A stretch of DNA of 64,000 nucleotides from Mesorhizobium sp. NFR06 (lineage in GTDB: Bacteria; Pseudomonadota; Alphaproteobacteria; Rhizobiales; Rhizobiaceae). The DNA lies in the NCBI RefSeq assembly GCF_900115245.1, contig NZ_FOVT01000004.1, positions 186,001-250,000 on the forward strand, in the 5' to 3' direction. Each line of letters starts with the position of its first letter. Position 1 is the first letter of the stretch. Below are positions 11,074 to 22,105 of this stretch, piece after piece. The position numbers and the translations under genes were made by a program. The notes beneath the pieces were generated by a model. That model did no database searches. It was not told the DNA's origin and was given only the letters and a program-made list of their open reading frames with translations.

Positions 11074-12354
11074 ATGGCTCTGACCGTGCTTTTCGGCACC
11101 TTCGTCTTTCTGCTGATCATCGGCACGCCGATCGCTTTCTGCCTCGGCGTGGCAAGCTTCGCGACGGTCATCGCGCTCGGCCTGCCGCCGGTGGTGGTGT
11201 TCCAGCGGCTGAATTCGGGCGTCAGCGTCTTCTCGCTGATGGCCATCCCGTTCTTCATCTTCGCCGGCGACCTGATGGTTCGCGGCGGCATCGCTGCCCG
11301 CCTCGTAGCGCTTGCCGGCTCGGTTGTCGGCCATCTGCGCGGCGGCTTGGGCCAAGTCAACATCGCCGCATCGACGATGTTCGGCGGCATTTCAGGCTCT
11401 GCCGTGGCCGATGCGTCCGCCGTCGGCGGGCTGATGATCCCGCAGATGAAGGCGCGCGGCTACGGCATCGACTATGCCGTCAACATCACCTCGGTCGGCG
11501 CCATCATCGCCCTGCTGATCCCGCCGTCGCACAACATGATCATCTATTCCATCTCGGCCGGCGGCCGCATATCGATCGCCGACCTGTTCACGGCGGGCGT
11601 CATACCGGGGCTGCTATTGGCGCTCGCGCTAATGATCACCGCCTATTGGGTGGCCAGCCGGCGCGGCTATCCGACCGAGCCCTTCGCCGGTTTCGGCCGG
11701 GCGCTGCAACTGCTCTTCGCCGCCATTCCGGGCCTCGTCCTGATCGGCATCATCTTCGGCGGCGTCCGGTCCGGCATTTTCACGGCGACCGAAAGCTCCT
11801 GCATCGCCATCGTCTACGCCTTCCTGGTCACTCTCATCGTCTACCGTTCGATGAGCTGGAGCGACTTCGTCGCGGCGACCACCGCGGCGGTGCGCACGAC
11901 GGCGATGGTGTTGATGATCATCGGCTGCGCCGCCGCCTTCGGCTGGCTGCTGGCCTATCTGCGTGTGCCGGCGGCGCTCGTCGCCTTCCTGCAGTCGATC
12001 TCCGGCGACAAGCTGGTCATCCTGCTGTTGATCAACGTCGTGCTTTTGATCCTCGGCACCTTCATGGACATGTCACCGCTGATTATCATCACCACGCCGA
12101 TCTTCTTGCCGGTGGTCATGGCATATGGAGTCGACCCGGTGCATTTCGGCGTCATCCTCATCCTCAATCTCGGCATTGGCCTCTGCACCCCGCCGGTCGG
12201 CGCAGTGCTTTTCGTCAGCTGCGCAATCGGCCGCATTCCGATCTGGACGGCGATGCGGTCGATCTGGCCATTCTACGGCGCGGCTTTCGCGGTGTTGATG
12301 CTTGTCACCTATGTGCCGGCAATATCATTGTGGCTGCCGAACATGTTTCATTAG
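11074..12354 (+). CDS. TRAP transporter large permease (DctM family)
   Basis: Large membrane subunit (426 aa) with about 12 hydrophobic segments, which performs sodium-coupled transport together with the receptor and small permease. Recognisable DctM stretches are STMFGGISGSAVADASAVGG and IPPSHNMIIYS. Length is exactly in the family range. It begins 3 bases after the small-permease gene, and the regulator gene starts 11 bases after its stop, so the whole set is probably one transcript. Confidence 0.94.
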   Translation: MALTVLFGTFVFLLIIGTPIAFCLGVASFATVIALGLPPVVVFQRLNSGVSVFSLMAIPFFIFAGDLMVRGGIAARLVALAGSVVGHLRGGLGQVNIAASTMFGGISGSAVADASAVGGLMIPQMKARGYGIDYAVNITSVGAIIALLIPPSHNMIIYSISAGGRISIADLFTAGVIPGLLLALALMITAYWVASRRGYPTEPFAGFGRALQLLFAAIPGLVLIGIIFGGVRSGIFTATESSCIAIVYAFLVTLIVYRSMSWSDFVAATTAAVRTTAMVLMIIGCAAAFGWLLAYLRVPAALVAFLQSISGDKLVILLLINVVLLILGTFMDMSPLIIITTPIFLPVVMAYGVDPVHFGVILILNLGIGLCTPPVGAVLFVSCAIGRIPIWTAMRSIWPFYGAAFAVLMLVTYVPAISLWLPNMFH

Positions 12355-12365
12355 GAGTCATCCAG

Positions 12366-13139
12366 GTGGCCGATAGCGCAACGGATCTCAGGGTCGAACG
12401 CAAGCCGAAACTGTCGGAAACGGTGGTCGCGGCGATCCGCAAGCAGCTGCTGGCGGGCGAGGTTTCGCCCGGGCAGAAGCTGCCGACCGAGGGCCAACTG
12501 ACGGAGACTTTCGGGGTCAGCCGCACGGTCATCCGCGAGGCGCTGGCCAAGCTAGCCGCCGATGGCCTGGTCGAACCGCGGCAGGGCGCCGGCGTCTTCG
12601 TCACCGAGCATATCTCGACCGCCTTCGGCGTTCTAGCCGCCGACATGGGCAGCAAGGATTCGATCGCGCTCAACGTGCTCGAGGTGCGGCTTGCCATCGA
12701 GATCGAATCGGCCGGGCTCGCCGCCATCCGCCGCAATGCCGCGCAGGAGGCGGCGATCCAGGAAGCCTTCTTCGAATTCGAGCGGCTTTTGCTCGACAGC
12801 CAGCCGACCGGTCCGGCCGACCTCGCCTTCCACCGGGCGATCGCCAGCGCCACCAACAACCCGTTCTATGTCGAGATGCTCGACGTGCTGGGCCGCCGCG
12901 CCATCCCCTGCGACGTCACCTCGCCCTGGTCGACCGAGCTCGTCCAGTCGGACGAGTATCAGCGCGGCCTGCAGCGCGAGCATCTCGTCATCCTCAATGC
13001 GATCTCGGCCGGCGATGCCGACGCCGCGCGCGAGGCGATGCGCGCGCACCTGACCCGCAGCCAGCAGCGCTATCGCGAGCGGCTGCAGGCGAGGCAGGCC
13101 TACTATGCCAATTCGCTGAAAGCCGCATCGACCGACTGA
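12366..13139 (+). CDS. GntR-family (FCD) transcriptional regulator of the uronate cluster
   Basis: DNA-binding regulator (257 aa). An N-terminal winged helix-turn-helix (GQKLPTEGQLTETFGVSRTV and VREPRQ-like wing VEPRQGAGVFV) is followed by a C-terminal FCD ligand-binding domain (LEVRLAIEIESAGLAA, LAFHRAIASATNNPF). The start is GTG at 12366 after TAGGAG. It lies inside the operon between transporter and kduI and probably autoregulates with it. Likely effectors are uronate intermediates, and its operator may be the palindrome at 7986-8000; both are inference. Confidence 0.92.
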   Translation: MADSATDLRVERKPKLSETVVAAIRKQLLAGEVSPGQKLPTEGQLTETFGVSRTVIREALAKLAADGLVEPRQGAGVFVTEHISTAFGVLAADMGSKDSIALNVLEVRLAIEIESAGLAAIRRNAAQEAAIQEAFFEFERLLLDSQPTGPADLAFHRAIASATNNPFYVEMLDVLGRRAIPCDVTSPWSTELVQSDEYQRGLQREHLVILNAISAGDADAAREAMRAHLTRSQQRYRERLQARQAYYANSLKAASTD

Positions 13140-13158
13140 TCATCCTGCAAGGGTAGAA

Positions 13159-14010
13159 ATGGACCAGGGACACACCGAGTTTTCGTCGCGCTTCGCCATC
13201 GATCCCGCCGCCGCAGCGGCCATGGGAACCGACGAGCTGCGCCACCATTTCCACATCGAGGGGCTTTTCCAGCCCGGTCTCGTCAGCCTGACCTACACGC
13301 ATTACGACCGCATGATCGTCGGCGGCGCCATGCCGGTGGATAAAATCCTGCCGCTCGAGGCGATCAAGCCTACTGGCACCAAGGCGTTCCTCGACCGCCG
13401 CGAGCTGATCGCCGTCAACATCGGCGGCGCGGGAACCGTCTCCGCCGACGGCCTGCCTTACGAGTTGGCGGCGCGCGACATGGTCTATCTCGGCATGGGC
13501 ACGCAGGAGGTGTCGTTCGCCTCGGCGGACCCGGATAAGCCGGCGAAGTTCTACCTGTTGAGCGCGCCGGCGCATCAGGCCCATCCCAGCCGGCTGATTC
13601 GCATCGGCGACGCCAGGCGGCTCGATCTCGGCAGCCAGGCGACCAGCAACGAGCGCTCGATCTTCCAGTTCATCCATGCCGAGGGCGTGAAGACCTGCCA
13701 GCTCGTCGTCGGCATGACGCAGCTCGCGCCCGGATCGGTGTGGAACACCATGCCTTGCCATGTGCACGACCGGCGCATGGAAGCCTATCTCTATTTCGAC
13801 CTGGCCGAGGGCCAGCGCGTCTTCCACTTCATGGGCGAGCCGGACGAGACGCGCCACATCGTCATGCGCGCAGGGGAGGCGGTGCTGTCGCCGGGCTGGT
13901 CGATCCATTGCGGCGCCGGCACCTCCAATTACGCCTTCATCTGGGCGATGGCCGGCGACAATGTCGACTACACCGACGTCGACCTGGTGGCGATGGATCA
14001 GCTCAGGTGA
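13159..14010 (+). CDS. kduI: 5-dehydro-4-deoxy-D-glucuronate isomerase
   Basis: Cupin-fold zinc isomerase (283 aa) converting 5-keto-4-deoxyuronate to 2,5-diketo-3-deoxygluconate (DKII) in pectin and glycosaminoglycan breakdown. The N-terminus carries RFAIDPAAAAAMGTDELRHHF, matching the family. The metal-binding set is visible as MPCHVHDRRMEAYLYF (HxH and Glu) and a later His in WSIHCGAGTSNY. Length is normal. The stop overlaps the GTG start of kduD by four bases, indicating coupling. Confidence 0.96.
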   Translation: MDQGHTEFSSRFAIDPAAAAAMGTDELRHHFHIEGLFQPGLVSLTYTHYDRMIVGGAMPVDKILPLEAIKPTGTKAFLDRRELIAVNIGGAGTVSADGLPYELAARDMVYLGMGTQEVSFASADPDKPAKFYLLSAPAHQAHPSRLIRIGDARRLDLGSQATSNERSIFQFIHAEGVKTCQLVVGMTQLAPGSVWNTMPCHVHDRRMEAYLYFDLAEGQRVFHFMGEPDETRHIVMRAGEAVLSPGWSIHCGAGTSNYAFIWAMAGDNVDYTDVDLVAMDQLR

Positions 14011-14774
14011 ACGATCTTTCCGCCTTCAGCCTCGCGGGCAAGCGCATCCTCGTCACCGGCGCCAACACCGGCATCGGGCAAGGCATCGCCGTGTCGGTCG
14101 CGCGCGCCGGCGGCGCCGTCATCGGCGTCGGCCGTTCGGCCATGGATGACACGGCCGGAAAAGTCGCGGCCGCCGGCGGCAGCTTCGAAGCGATACGGAC
14201 CGACCTCGGCGATCCGGCCGAGGCCGCCGCCATGCTCGACAAGGTCTGGGACGAAAGCGGCCCGCTCGACGGACTGGTCAACAATGCCGGCATCATCCGC
14301 CGCGCCGATGCGGTGGACCTGAGCGAAGCCGATTGGGATGACGTCATCGACATCAATTTGAAGACGGTCTTTCGCCTCTGCCAGGGTTTCGCAAGGCGCG
14401 TGCTTGCACAACCGGGACGGCGCGGCAAGATCGTCAACATCGCCTCGGTGCTGAGCTTCCAGGGCGGCATCCGCGTCGCCTCCTACACGGCCTCGAAGCA
14501 CGGCGTGCTCGGCCTCACAAGGTTGCTCGCCTGTGAGTGGGCGGCGAAAGGCATCAACGTCAACGGCATCGCGCCGGGTTATATCGAGACCAACAACACC
14601 GAGGCGCTGCGCGCCGATCCCGACCGAAGCGCCGCCATCCTCGGGCGCATCCCGGCCGGGCGCTGGGGCGCGCCCGCCGACATAGGCGATGCGGCCGTAT
14701 TCCTGCTGGCGCGGGCGTCGGACTACATGCATGGCGCGGTGGTGCCGGTCGATGGCGGCTGGCTGGCGCGGTGA
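14007..14774 (+). CDS. kduD: 2-dehydro-3-deoxy-D-gluconate 5-dehydrogenase (SDR family)
   Basis: Short-chain dehydrogenase (255 aa) that reduces 2,5-diketo-3-deoxygluconate to 2-keto-3-deoxygluconate. The cofactor motif TGANTGIGQG lies near the N-terminus. NNAG, the catalytic Ser in NIASVLSFQGG and the YTASKHG (YxxxK) pair are all present. The GTG start overlaps the kduI stop. SDR specificity is hard to assign alone, but the coupling to kduI makes KduD the most likely identity. Confidence 0.92.
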   Translation: MNDLSAFSLAGKRILVTGANTGIGQGIAVSVARAGGAVIGVGRSAMDDTAGKVAAAGGSFEAIRTDLGDPAEAAAMLDKVWDESGPLDGLVNNAGIIRRADAVDLSEADWDDVIDINLKTVFRLCQGFARRVLAQPGRRGKIVNIASVLSFQGGIRVASYTASKHGVLGLTRLLACEWAAKGINVNGIAPGYIETNNTEALRADPDRSAAILGRIPAGRWGAPADIGDAAVFLLARASDYMHGAVVPVDGGWLAR

Positions 14775-14808
14775 CTGTTTCCTGCCTACTTCGAACGGAA
14801 GCCAAGCG

Positions 14809-15183
14809 ATGACCGAGATGTTTTCCCGTGCGGGCGAAAAGGCCTGGGAGCCGACGCCGGACGGCAACCGACGGCGCGTGCTGGTGCACACGAACGAATT
14901 GATGATGGTCGAGTTCGCCTTCGAGAAGGGCGGTGTCGGCGTGCTGCATTCGCATCCGCATGTGCAGGCAAGCTATGTCGCCGAAGGACGCTTCGAGGTC
15001 ACCGTCGACGGGCGGTCGGAGATTCTCGAAACAGGCGGCAGCTTCATCGTGCCGTCCAACCTCGTGCACGGCGTCAAGGCGCTGGAGGCCGGGCGGCTGG
15101 TCGACAGTTTCGCGCCTTGCAGGGCCGACTTTCTCGCCCGAGGCCTCAGCTTTGAGCGTCTGAAAGGAAAACCCGCGCCATGA
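14809..15183 (+). CDS. kdgF: Cupin, pectin-degradation protein KdgF
   Basis: Small single-domain cupin (124 aa). The metal-binding motif is seen as GVLHSHPHVQASYVAEGRFEV and a later His in VPSNLVHGVKALE. KdgF proteins open the ring of 4,5-unsaturated monouronates to the linear ketone used by KduI, which suits this position at the end of the kduI-kduD genes. The start ATG at 14809 was chosen because upstream codons overlap kduD. The last codons are part of a terminator hairpin. Confidence 0.85.
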   Translation: MTEMFSRAGEKAWEPTPDGNRRRVLVHTNELMMVEFAFEKGGVGVLHSHPHVQASYVAEGRFEVTVDGRSEILETGGSFIVPSNLVHGVKALEAGRLVDSFAPCRADFLARGLSFERLKGKPAP

Positions 15184-15194
15184 GGCGCGGGTTT
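15169..15194 (+). terminator. Terminator hairpin overlapping the kdgF stop codon
   Basis: An 11-bp perfect stem AAACCCGCGCC / GGCGCGGGTTT with loop ATGA, where the loop contains the kdgF stop TGA. It is followed by only a weak T-run (TTTGTTG). It probably ends the uronate operon and stabilises its 3' end. Confidence 0.7.
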
Positions 15195-15343
15195 GTTGCC
15201 TGAGCGCCCGAGGCGCCGCCGCGGTACTCAAAACATCTCCGCAGGAGGGCAACGGTGCCGCAAGATGGTGAAGATAGGTTTAACGAATCCCCCGGCTCCA
15301 CCCATTCCGCTGTAACATGGCTGGCTCCTCCGGCTGACGCAAT

Positions 15344-15970
15344 TCAGCGCTGCTGCAGCGCAAGGCGCAGGCCAAGCGCGCAATAGATGCCGCCGACCAC
15401 CTTGCCCTGCCATTTCAGCACTGCCGGGTTGCGGCGCAGGAAGGAGCCCAGACCGCCCGCGCTGACGGCGAAGACCACTGTGCTGAACAGCCCAAGCAGG
15501 ACGAAAACGATGCCCAGCGTCATCAGCTGCAGCACCACGAAACCGTTTTGCGGGTGCACGAATTGCGGCAGGAAGGCGAGGAAGAAGAGCGCGGTCTTCG
15601 GGTTGAGCACCTCGGTGAAAATGGCCTGGCGGAAGGCCTTGCCGGCGGTGATGGGCAGCAACCTGCCCGCCAGGTCGGACGGCGCTTTTTCGAGGATGGC
15701 GCGGATGCCGAGGTAAACGAGATAGGCGGCGCCGATATATTTGATGATGCCGAACAGCATCGCCGAGGCGGCGATGATGGCCGAGATGCCGACGATCGCC
15801 ATAACGGTGTGGATGACATCGCCCGCCGCGACACCGGCGCCGGTGGCAATGCCGAGTTTCGTGCCCGAGCTCGTCGCCCTCGCCACGGTCAGCAGCGTTG
15901 CCGGTCCCGGGATGAAGACGAAGCCGAGGACGACTGCGATGTAGGTGATGAGCGTGGCGGGGTCGATCAT
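15344..15970 (-). CDS. LysE/RhtB-family amino acid exporter
   Basis: Inner-membrane exporter (208 aa) with about six hydrophobic segments. The family N-terminus with its GxxxxPGP-type motif is clear (IAVVLGFVFIPGPATLLTVARATSSG), and LNPKTALFFLAFLPQFV in the middle is diagnostic of LysE/RhtB. The start ATG at 15970 follows AGAGGAA; longer in-frame starts lack support. The substrate, an amino acid or homoserine-lactone-like compound, cannot be inferred. It is transcribed divergently from recQ across about 250 bases that hold no other gene. Confidence 0.93.
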   Translation of the reverse strand: MIDPATLITYIAVVLGFVFIPGPATLLTVARATSSGTKLGIATGAGVAAGDVIHTVMAIVGISAIIAASAMLFGIIKYIGAAYLVYLGIRAILEKAPSDLAGRLLPITAGKAFRQAIFTEVLNPKTALFFLAFLPQFVHPQNGFVVLQLMTLGIVFVLLGLFSTVVFAVSAGGLGSFLRRNPAVLKWQGKVVGGIYCALGLRLALQQR

Positions 15971-16221
15971 GCGAAGGTTCCTCTGCGTGGATCGCCGGCC
16001 TGCATCCGGCGGCGAGGCGTTATAGCACCGCAGAACGCTCCCGCGGAACACTCCAGCCGGCGCGCCGGTAACGCTTTCCGATGACGACATTGGCGCGAAG
16101 CGGCAGGATTCCCGCAAAGCCCGTTGTCGGCGGATGACGGCTGCGCTACTGCAGGGCATCACGCGGTGAATCACTTGGCAGGTCTGCTCCCGAAAACGAA
16201 TTGCCGTCCGGTGTCCGCCTG

Positions 16222-18063
<1,842 letters not shown>

Positions 18064-18085
18064 GAGAGGCGCCTCTTTCGGCGCG

Positions 18086-19065
18086 TCATTGTTCCAGCTC
18101 TGGCAGGCAGCATTTCTTGAATTTCTTGCCGCTGCCGCAAGGACATGGATCGTTGCGCCCGACATGCCGCAAGGGGTTTATCGTCGGTTCCTCCGGGCTA
18201 GCCCATGGCAACGGCGAAGACGACTGCCAGTCTTCCTCCTCGTAGCTATCGTCCACCTCATAGCTATCGTCGCTTTCCCAATGGCGGAACGAATCCAGCG
18301 ATTCAATCACATCGTCGATGTAGCCGAGATTGTTGCTCTTGAATCGCTCGATATCGTCCGGAGCCTCCTCGGCTGCTTGAAGGTCCTCCTCGAAATCGCG
18401 TCGGTCCAGCAGGCCCGCCGGAATGCGCCCTTCATTCCATGCGCTATCGACCAGCGGCGCGAGATCGCGCCAACCCAGTATGGCAATCGCCTTGAGCCAT
18501 GCGACCCAGACCTGTTCCTCGTCGTCGGCCATCTTCTCGGCATAGAAGCGCTCGAGAAATAGCCGCATCTGGTCCCGCTGGATGCGCCCGTCCCAGGTGA
18601 GAAAGGCCGCGGCGCTCAACAAGACATCGCGCGTGAATTCATCGACATTGCGGTCTGCGATGGTGCCGAACAGAGCCTGGGCATTGCCGTCGAACATGCC
18701 TGCGAAGATGCGCGGCAGCGTCTCCGTGATGGCGTCGCCGAGCAGGTCGTCGAGTTCGGGGCCGGACGGCGCAGCAAACGCAGCAAGGACTGACATGCCT
18801 GGGTGTCACGCGCGCCACCCAGAATATGCAAGCCCCGGAAGAGGAGCCTCTCATCGTCTTCCGCCAGAACCTCGCCATTGGCCGCCCTTGCGAGAACCGC
18901 CCGCAAAGCTGGGGCGGCTTCCTCGATCCTGATGGTGCAAACACCAATTGCGAGATCCGGCATTCGCCGCTCGCTCGCCAGAGCACGCAGGTAGCGATCT
19001 ATCGGATACAACTCGAAGTCTTCGCTGTCGGTGCTGAGGAGTTTTTCCAACTCTTCTTTTTTCAT
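18086..19065 (-). pseudogene. DUF1186/SEC-C motif protein, disrupted by a one-base frameshift
   Basis: Two overlapping reading frames together form one DUF1186-type protein of about 326 aa. The N-terminal part starts at 19065 (ATG after GAGGCGAG) and runs MKKEELEKLLSTDSEDFELY to SLLRLLRRP. The remainder continues in another frame from [20 protein letters not shown] to the C-terminal SEC-C zinc motif [18 protein letters not shown]. The frames join at about 18765-18770, where one missing G in a GTCCGGCCCC run would restore continuity. It is either a recent mutation or a sequencing error. SEC-C motifs bind zinc; the role of DUF1186 is unknown. Confidence 0.85.
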
Positions 19066-19217
19066 CACTCGCCTCGATGGAGCGCCGTTCCGGCGGCGTG
19101 CTATCAGTCGCATGCCTTGTGTCAATGCCGAGAGCGACAATGAGCGAATATCAATATTAACGGCGGCGACCCGCTTACTCAATCGATCTGCTTGAACCCG
19201 CAATCGCCGCGAGCCGG

Positions 19218-19634
19218 CTAACGCCAAAGGCACACCCGGACGTCCTTCCCGACATAGCAGGCGCCCTTACGGCGAAGCTCTCCCCAATCGCCTGCCTCGC
19301 CGTGCGTGTCGCGAATGTCCGCGTTCGCATAGCCTGCCCAACGATCGCCGTCCTTGTACTCGACCGCCCAGTAATCTTTCGACGTCTCACCGGCCCCGCC
19401 ATGCGTGTCGGGATAGTCGATGCCTGCGAAAACCTGCTTGGGCCCCTGGATGTTGAAATCGCCGCCCTTCTCGATCTGATAGGAGCATCCTCCGGAGATG
19501 CGGGTCTCACCGTGAACGACGAGCAGGCAGCGGCCCCATTTATAGCCGCTCGGTAGACGATGCTGCGGTTGCGCATGGGAAGGCGAAAGGGAAAAAGCGA
19601 TTGCTATGGCAACGGCGAAAGCTCGCCCGGTCAG
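19218..19634 (-). CDS. Small secreted protein with apparent CTG start, coupled to peroxiredoxin
   Basis: An open frame with no ATG/GTG/TTG start encodes about 138 aa with clear protein character. There is a signal peptide (GRAFAVAIAIAFSLSPSHA) followed by a domain with four cysteines containing WGRCLLVVHGETRISGGCS, YPDTHGGAGETSKDYWAVEY and CYVGKDVRVCLW before the stop at 19218-19220. The best start is CTG at 19634, seven bases after the peroxiredoxin stop, with GGAAGG upstream. It is probably co-translated with the peroxiredoxin and exported. No family recognised. The start codon assignment is inference. Confidence 0.6.
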   Translation of the reverse strand: MTGRAFAVAIAIAFSLSPSHAQPQHRLPSGYKWGRCLLVVHGETRISGGCSYQIEKGGDFNIQGPKQVFAGIDYPDTHGGAGETSKDYWAVEYKDGDRWAGYANADIRDTHGEAGDWGELRRKGACYVGKDVRVCLWR

Positions 19635-19641
19635 TTGCGCC

Positions 19642-20316
19642 TTACCTTCCGATTTGCGACGCTGCCGACATCAGCTCCTGAGTGTTCGGGGCGCCGAATA
19701 GGCCGCCATCGAGTACCTCGTTGGAAGTCCAGCGAACGACGCCATCGCGGTCCAGCAGGAATTGGCCGACGAGCTGCCCAATGCCGGTGGCCATAATCTG
19801 TTGATCCGCTTCCGTGATATCGTAGCTGTCCTTCTTGTTCAGATATTCGAGCGCCGCAAACGGGTCCATCGGTTCCGGCATCTCGCCCGGCAAGTCGACC
19901 CGCATCGACTTCACATCGCTCATCGAAACCTTTTGCGGCCATGCGCTCTCGTCTTCGGTGATCTGCATATTCGGCAATCCAAAGGCGCGGTGTGAAGTCC
20001 GCTCCGGATCGGATGCCGCGAGCAGGCCGAGCATCGGATGGTACCGCAGATAGAGGCGCGCCCGCTCGATGGGCGTGTTGACCACTGTCAGGCTTTCGAT
20101 GCCCTTCTCGTTGAGGGCTGGGGTGAGTTGGGAAAGCATGGCGATATGGCGCCTGCAAAAAGGACAATGGAGACCTCGATACAGCCCAACCAGCACTGGT
20201 TTCTCGCCTCGGAAATCGTCGATGGCGATCTTGCCCTCGCGGGTAATCGCGTCGAGCACGACATTGGGCGCCGTTTCGCCAGGTTGCAGCGGGCCTATGT
20301 TGAGACGTTCTGACAT
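19642..20316 (-). CDS. AhpC/TSA-family peroxiredoxin-like protein
   Basis: Thioredoxin-fold peroxidase-like protein (224 aa). The N-terminal half has PGETAPNVVLDAITREGKI and the redox motif GLHCPFCRRH (CxxC), typical of the peroxiredoxin-like/AhpC-TSA group. The start ATG at 20316 follows GAGGAGGGA. It presumably reduces peroxides using a thiol partner in the cytoplasm, since there is no signal peptide. A short secreted-protein gene follows directly on the same strand. Confidence 0.85.
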   Translation of the reverse strand: MSERLNIGPLQPGETAPNVVLDAITREGKIAIDDFRGEKPVLVGLYRGLHCPFCRRHIAMLSQLTPALNEKGIESLTVVNTPIERARLYLRYHPMLGLLAASDPERTSHRAFGLPNMQITEDESAWPQKVSMSDVKSMRVDLPGEMPEPMDPFAALEYLNKKDSYDITEADQQIMATGIGQLVGQFLLDRDGVVRWTSNEVLDGGLFGAPNTQELMSAASQIGR

Positions 20317-20626
20317 GCTGATCCCTCCTCGCGGGTCAATCCACAACGTATGGGCGGGCGGGTGACTTGAGCCCATGTGCGGCACATACGTCCTTGGGCA
20401 TACTGAAATGGCGGTCGGCCTTAGGACGGCGTCGAGGTCGAGCGTCGATAATCCATTTATAACACACACGGAGAGGGTGGACGCTAGTTCTTACGGAGGG
20501 GAACGCTCCTTCTGGGTTCGAACAGTCCACTGACCCCATTGTCAGCAGACAGCATCTGACCATCTCTGCCCTCTTCCAAGGTGGTGCTATGGTCCGGCAG
20601 GATCGGCAGCGAGGAGGACGTAATCC

Positions 20627-20974
20627 ATGCCCGCGATTACCCGCCGTACTCTTCTCGCGCTGACCGGCGCAGCGGTTGCCGTCGACCCCGCTGGCGAAAA
20701 TGCATCGCCGAAGCTACAGGCTCTGATTGCGGCACATGAGGCGGCCTATGCCGAGTTTCACCGCGTTGTTCATCGAGCCGAGAGCAGCAGGGATGACCGC
20801 GATAGGACCGACGGGATCGAGCAGGAGGCGCTGCTGGCTATCTGCTCTTATCCGGCGATCAGCCGAGCCGACCGCTGGGCTAAGGCCGAGTACCTGTTGG
20901 CCACTGAGGGCAAGGGTGAACTCGACCTGGAAGTGCACATGCAGGCAATCTTGCGTTCGATGATGCGAACCTGA
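20627..20974 (+). CDS. Hypothetical protein with twin-arginine-like N-terminus
   Basis: 115 aa, family not recognised. The N-terminus MPAITRRTLLALTGAAVAV resembles a short twin-arginine export or anchor signal. The rest is mainly helical with many charged residues. The ribosome-binding site GAGGAGG lies 10 bases before the ATG, which supports a real gene. It stands alone with 157 bases before and 240 bases after that hold no other gene. Confidence 0.6.
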   Translation: MPAITRRTLLALTGAAVAVDPAGENASPKLQALIAAHEAAYAEFHRVVHRAESSRDDRDRTDGIEQEALLAICSYPAISRADRWAKAEYLLATEGKGELDLEVHMQAILRSMMRT

Positions 20975-21214
20975 CCCGGGCTGGACCGGCCTTAAGAAGC
21001 ATCAAAACGCTATGGCCTGCGGGACGCAGCATCATATCCGAATGACGTCGGGCGCAGGACGGCCGGCATACACAAACCAGGGCGTAGGTTACGAATTGGT
21101 CGGCTATAGAAGCGGCCCAGGGCAGATGATCCTAGTGGTGAAAATCAGACACTTGAGTCCAGCCGAGGTGTAAGATGGCCGCCGCGTGGCTCTGGAAGAG
21201 TTCAGGAGGCAACC

Positions 21215-21637
21215 ATGCTACCTCGGACGATTTTTCTCGGCAGACTAATTGGCCTGTTCTTTATTCTCACCGCGCTGTTCATGCTCATGCACAGGCAGTC
21301 GTTTGTTGCGACCGTGCCCAGGCTCATTCAGGACCCGCCGCTGGTCCTGTTTATCGGGATGATTGCCACGGTTGCGGGTCTCGGCATGGTGCTTGGGCAC
21401 AACGTCTGGGCGGGCGGAATCCTGCCTGTCGTCGTCACCCTGATCGGATGGACAATCCTGATTCGTGGCTTGCTCCTGCTCTTCCTTTCACCGGAAGCGC
21501 TGGCGGCCTATTTCGAGATGTTTCATTTCGAAAGCCTTTTCTACGTCTATGCCGCGATTACGCTGGTCCTTGGACTGTACCTGACCTATGCCGCGTTCAA
21601 AGCCTTGCCGCCGCCAAACGCGGGAACCAAGGGTTAG
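21215..21637 (+). CDS. Small integral membrane protein, four helices
   Basis: 140 aa with four predicted transmembrane segments: GLFFILTALFMLMH, LVLFIGMIATVAGLGMVLGH, ILPVVVTLIGWTILIRGLLLLF, and YVYAAITLVLGLYLTYAAF. The ribosome-binding site AGGAGG lies six bases before the ATG. The function is unknown. It lies in the accessory stretch between recQ and tRNA-Ser and is not obviously in an operon. Confidence 0.7.
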   Translation: MLPRTIFLGRLIGLFFILTALFMLMHRQSFVATVPRLIQDPPLVLFIGMIATVAGLGMVLGHNVWAGGILPVVVTLIGWTILIRGLLLLFLSPEALAAYFEMFHFESLFYVYAAITLVLGLYLTYAAFKALPPPNAGTKG

Positions 21638-22105
21638 ACTCGATCCACTAGCTCCGAAGCCGCCCAGGCACGGCAAAATCCGCCAGCGAAGGCCACTGCT
21701 GGGGCAGTCAGCTCCGCGCTGAAGCGGCCGCGTTCGAACTCCGTGACGGTTGGCTTCCGGGAGGAGGATTAGCCTTGTTTCATTTGTCTGGTTTGTCAGA
21801 AAGTTGAAAATGACCGCCGCATTGCCAATGCGGGATAGAAGGGTTTCCGAGCGTGCGGCTGGCGAGCCCGAGGGGCGGGGTCGGCAGGCGCCGGTCCGGC
21901 TGGTCCACGGATCGCGATGGCGCGAGGTGGCACGTCCCCAACGATGTCTTGCTCCGTGCGAAACCGGGGTGCGGAGAATGCTTGGTGCGAACTCCCGGGC
22001 CGATTAGGGGCAATCGCATAAACAAACATCATGCCACGCCCATTCCCGCCGCGCTGCTGGTCCTAGCGTCGGAACGGTGGCGCAAAGAAAAGTCGAGCGA
22101 CAACC
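21638..22105. other. Intergenic stretch without convincing gene
   Basis: 468 bases. Several overlapping frames of 78-86 codons occur on both strands, but none has a ribosome-binding site plus protein-like composition. I see no tRNA, repeat family or terminator here. Confidence 0.5.

Noticed and set aside
19175..19576. 133-codon minus-strand frame rich in Arg/Ser/Ala
   Set aside because: It is the out-of-frame shadow of the secreted-protein gene at 19218-19634, which has a signal peptide and natural composition.
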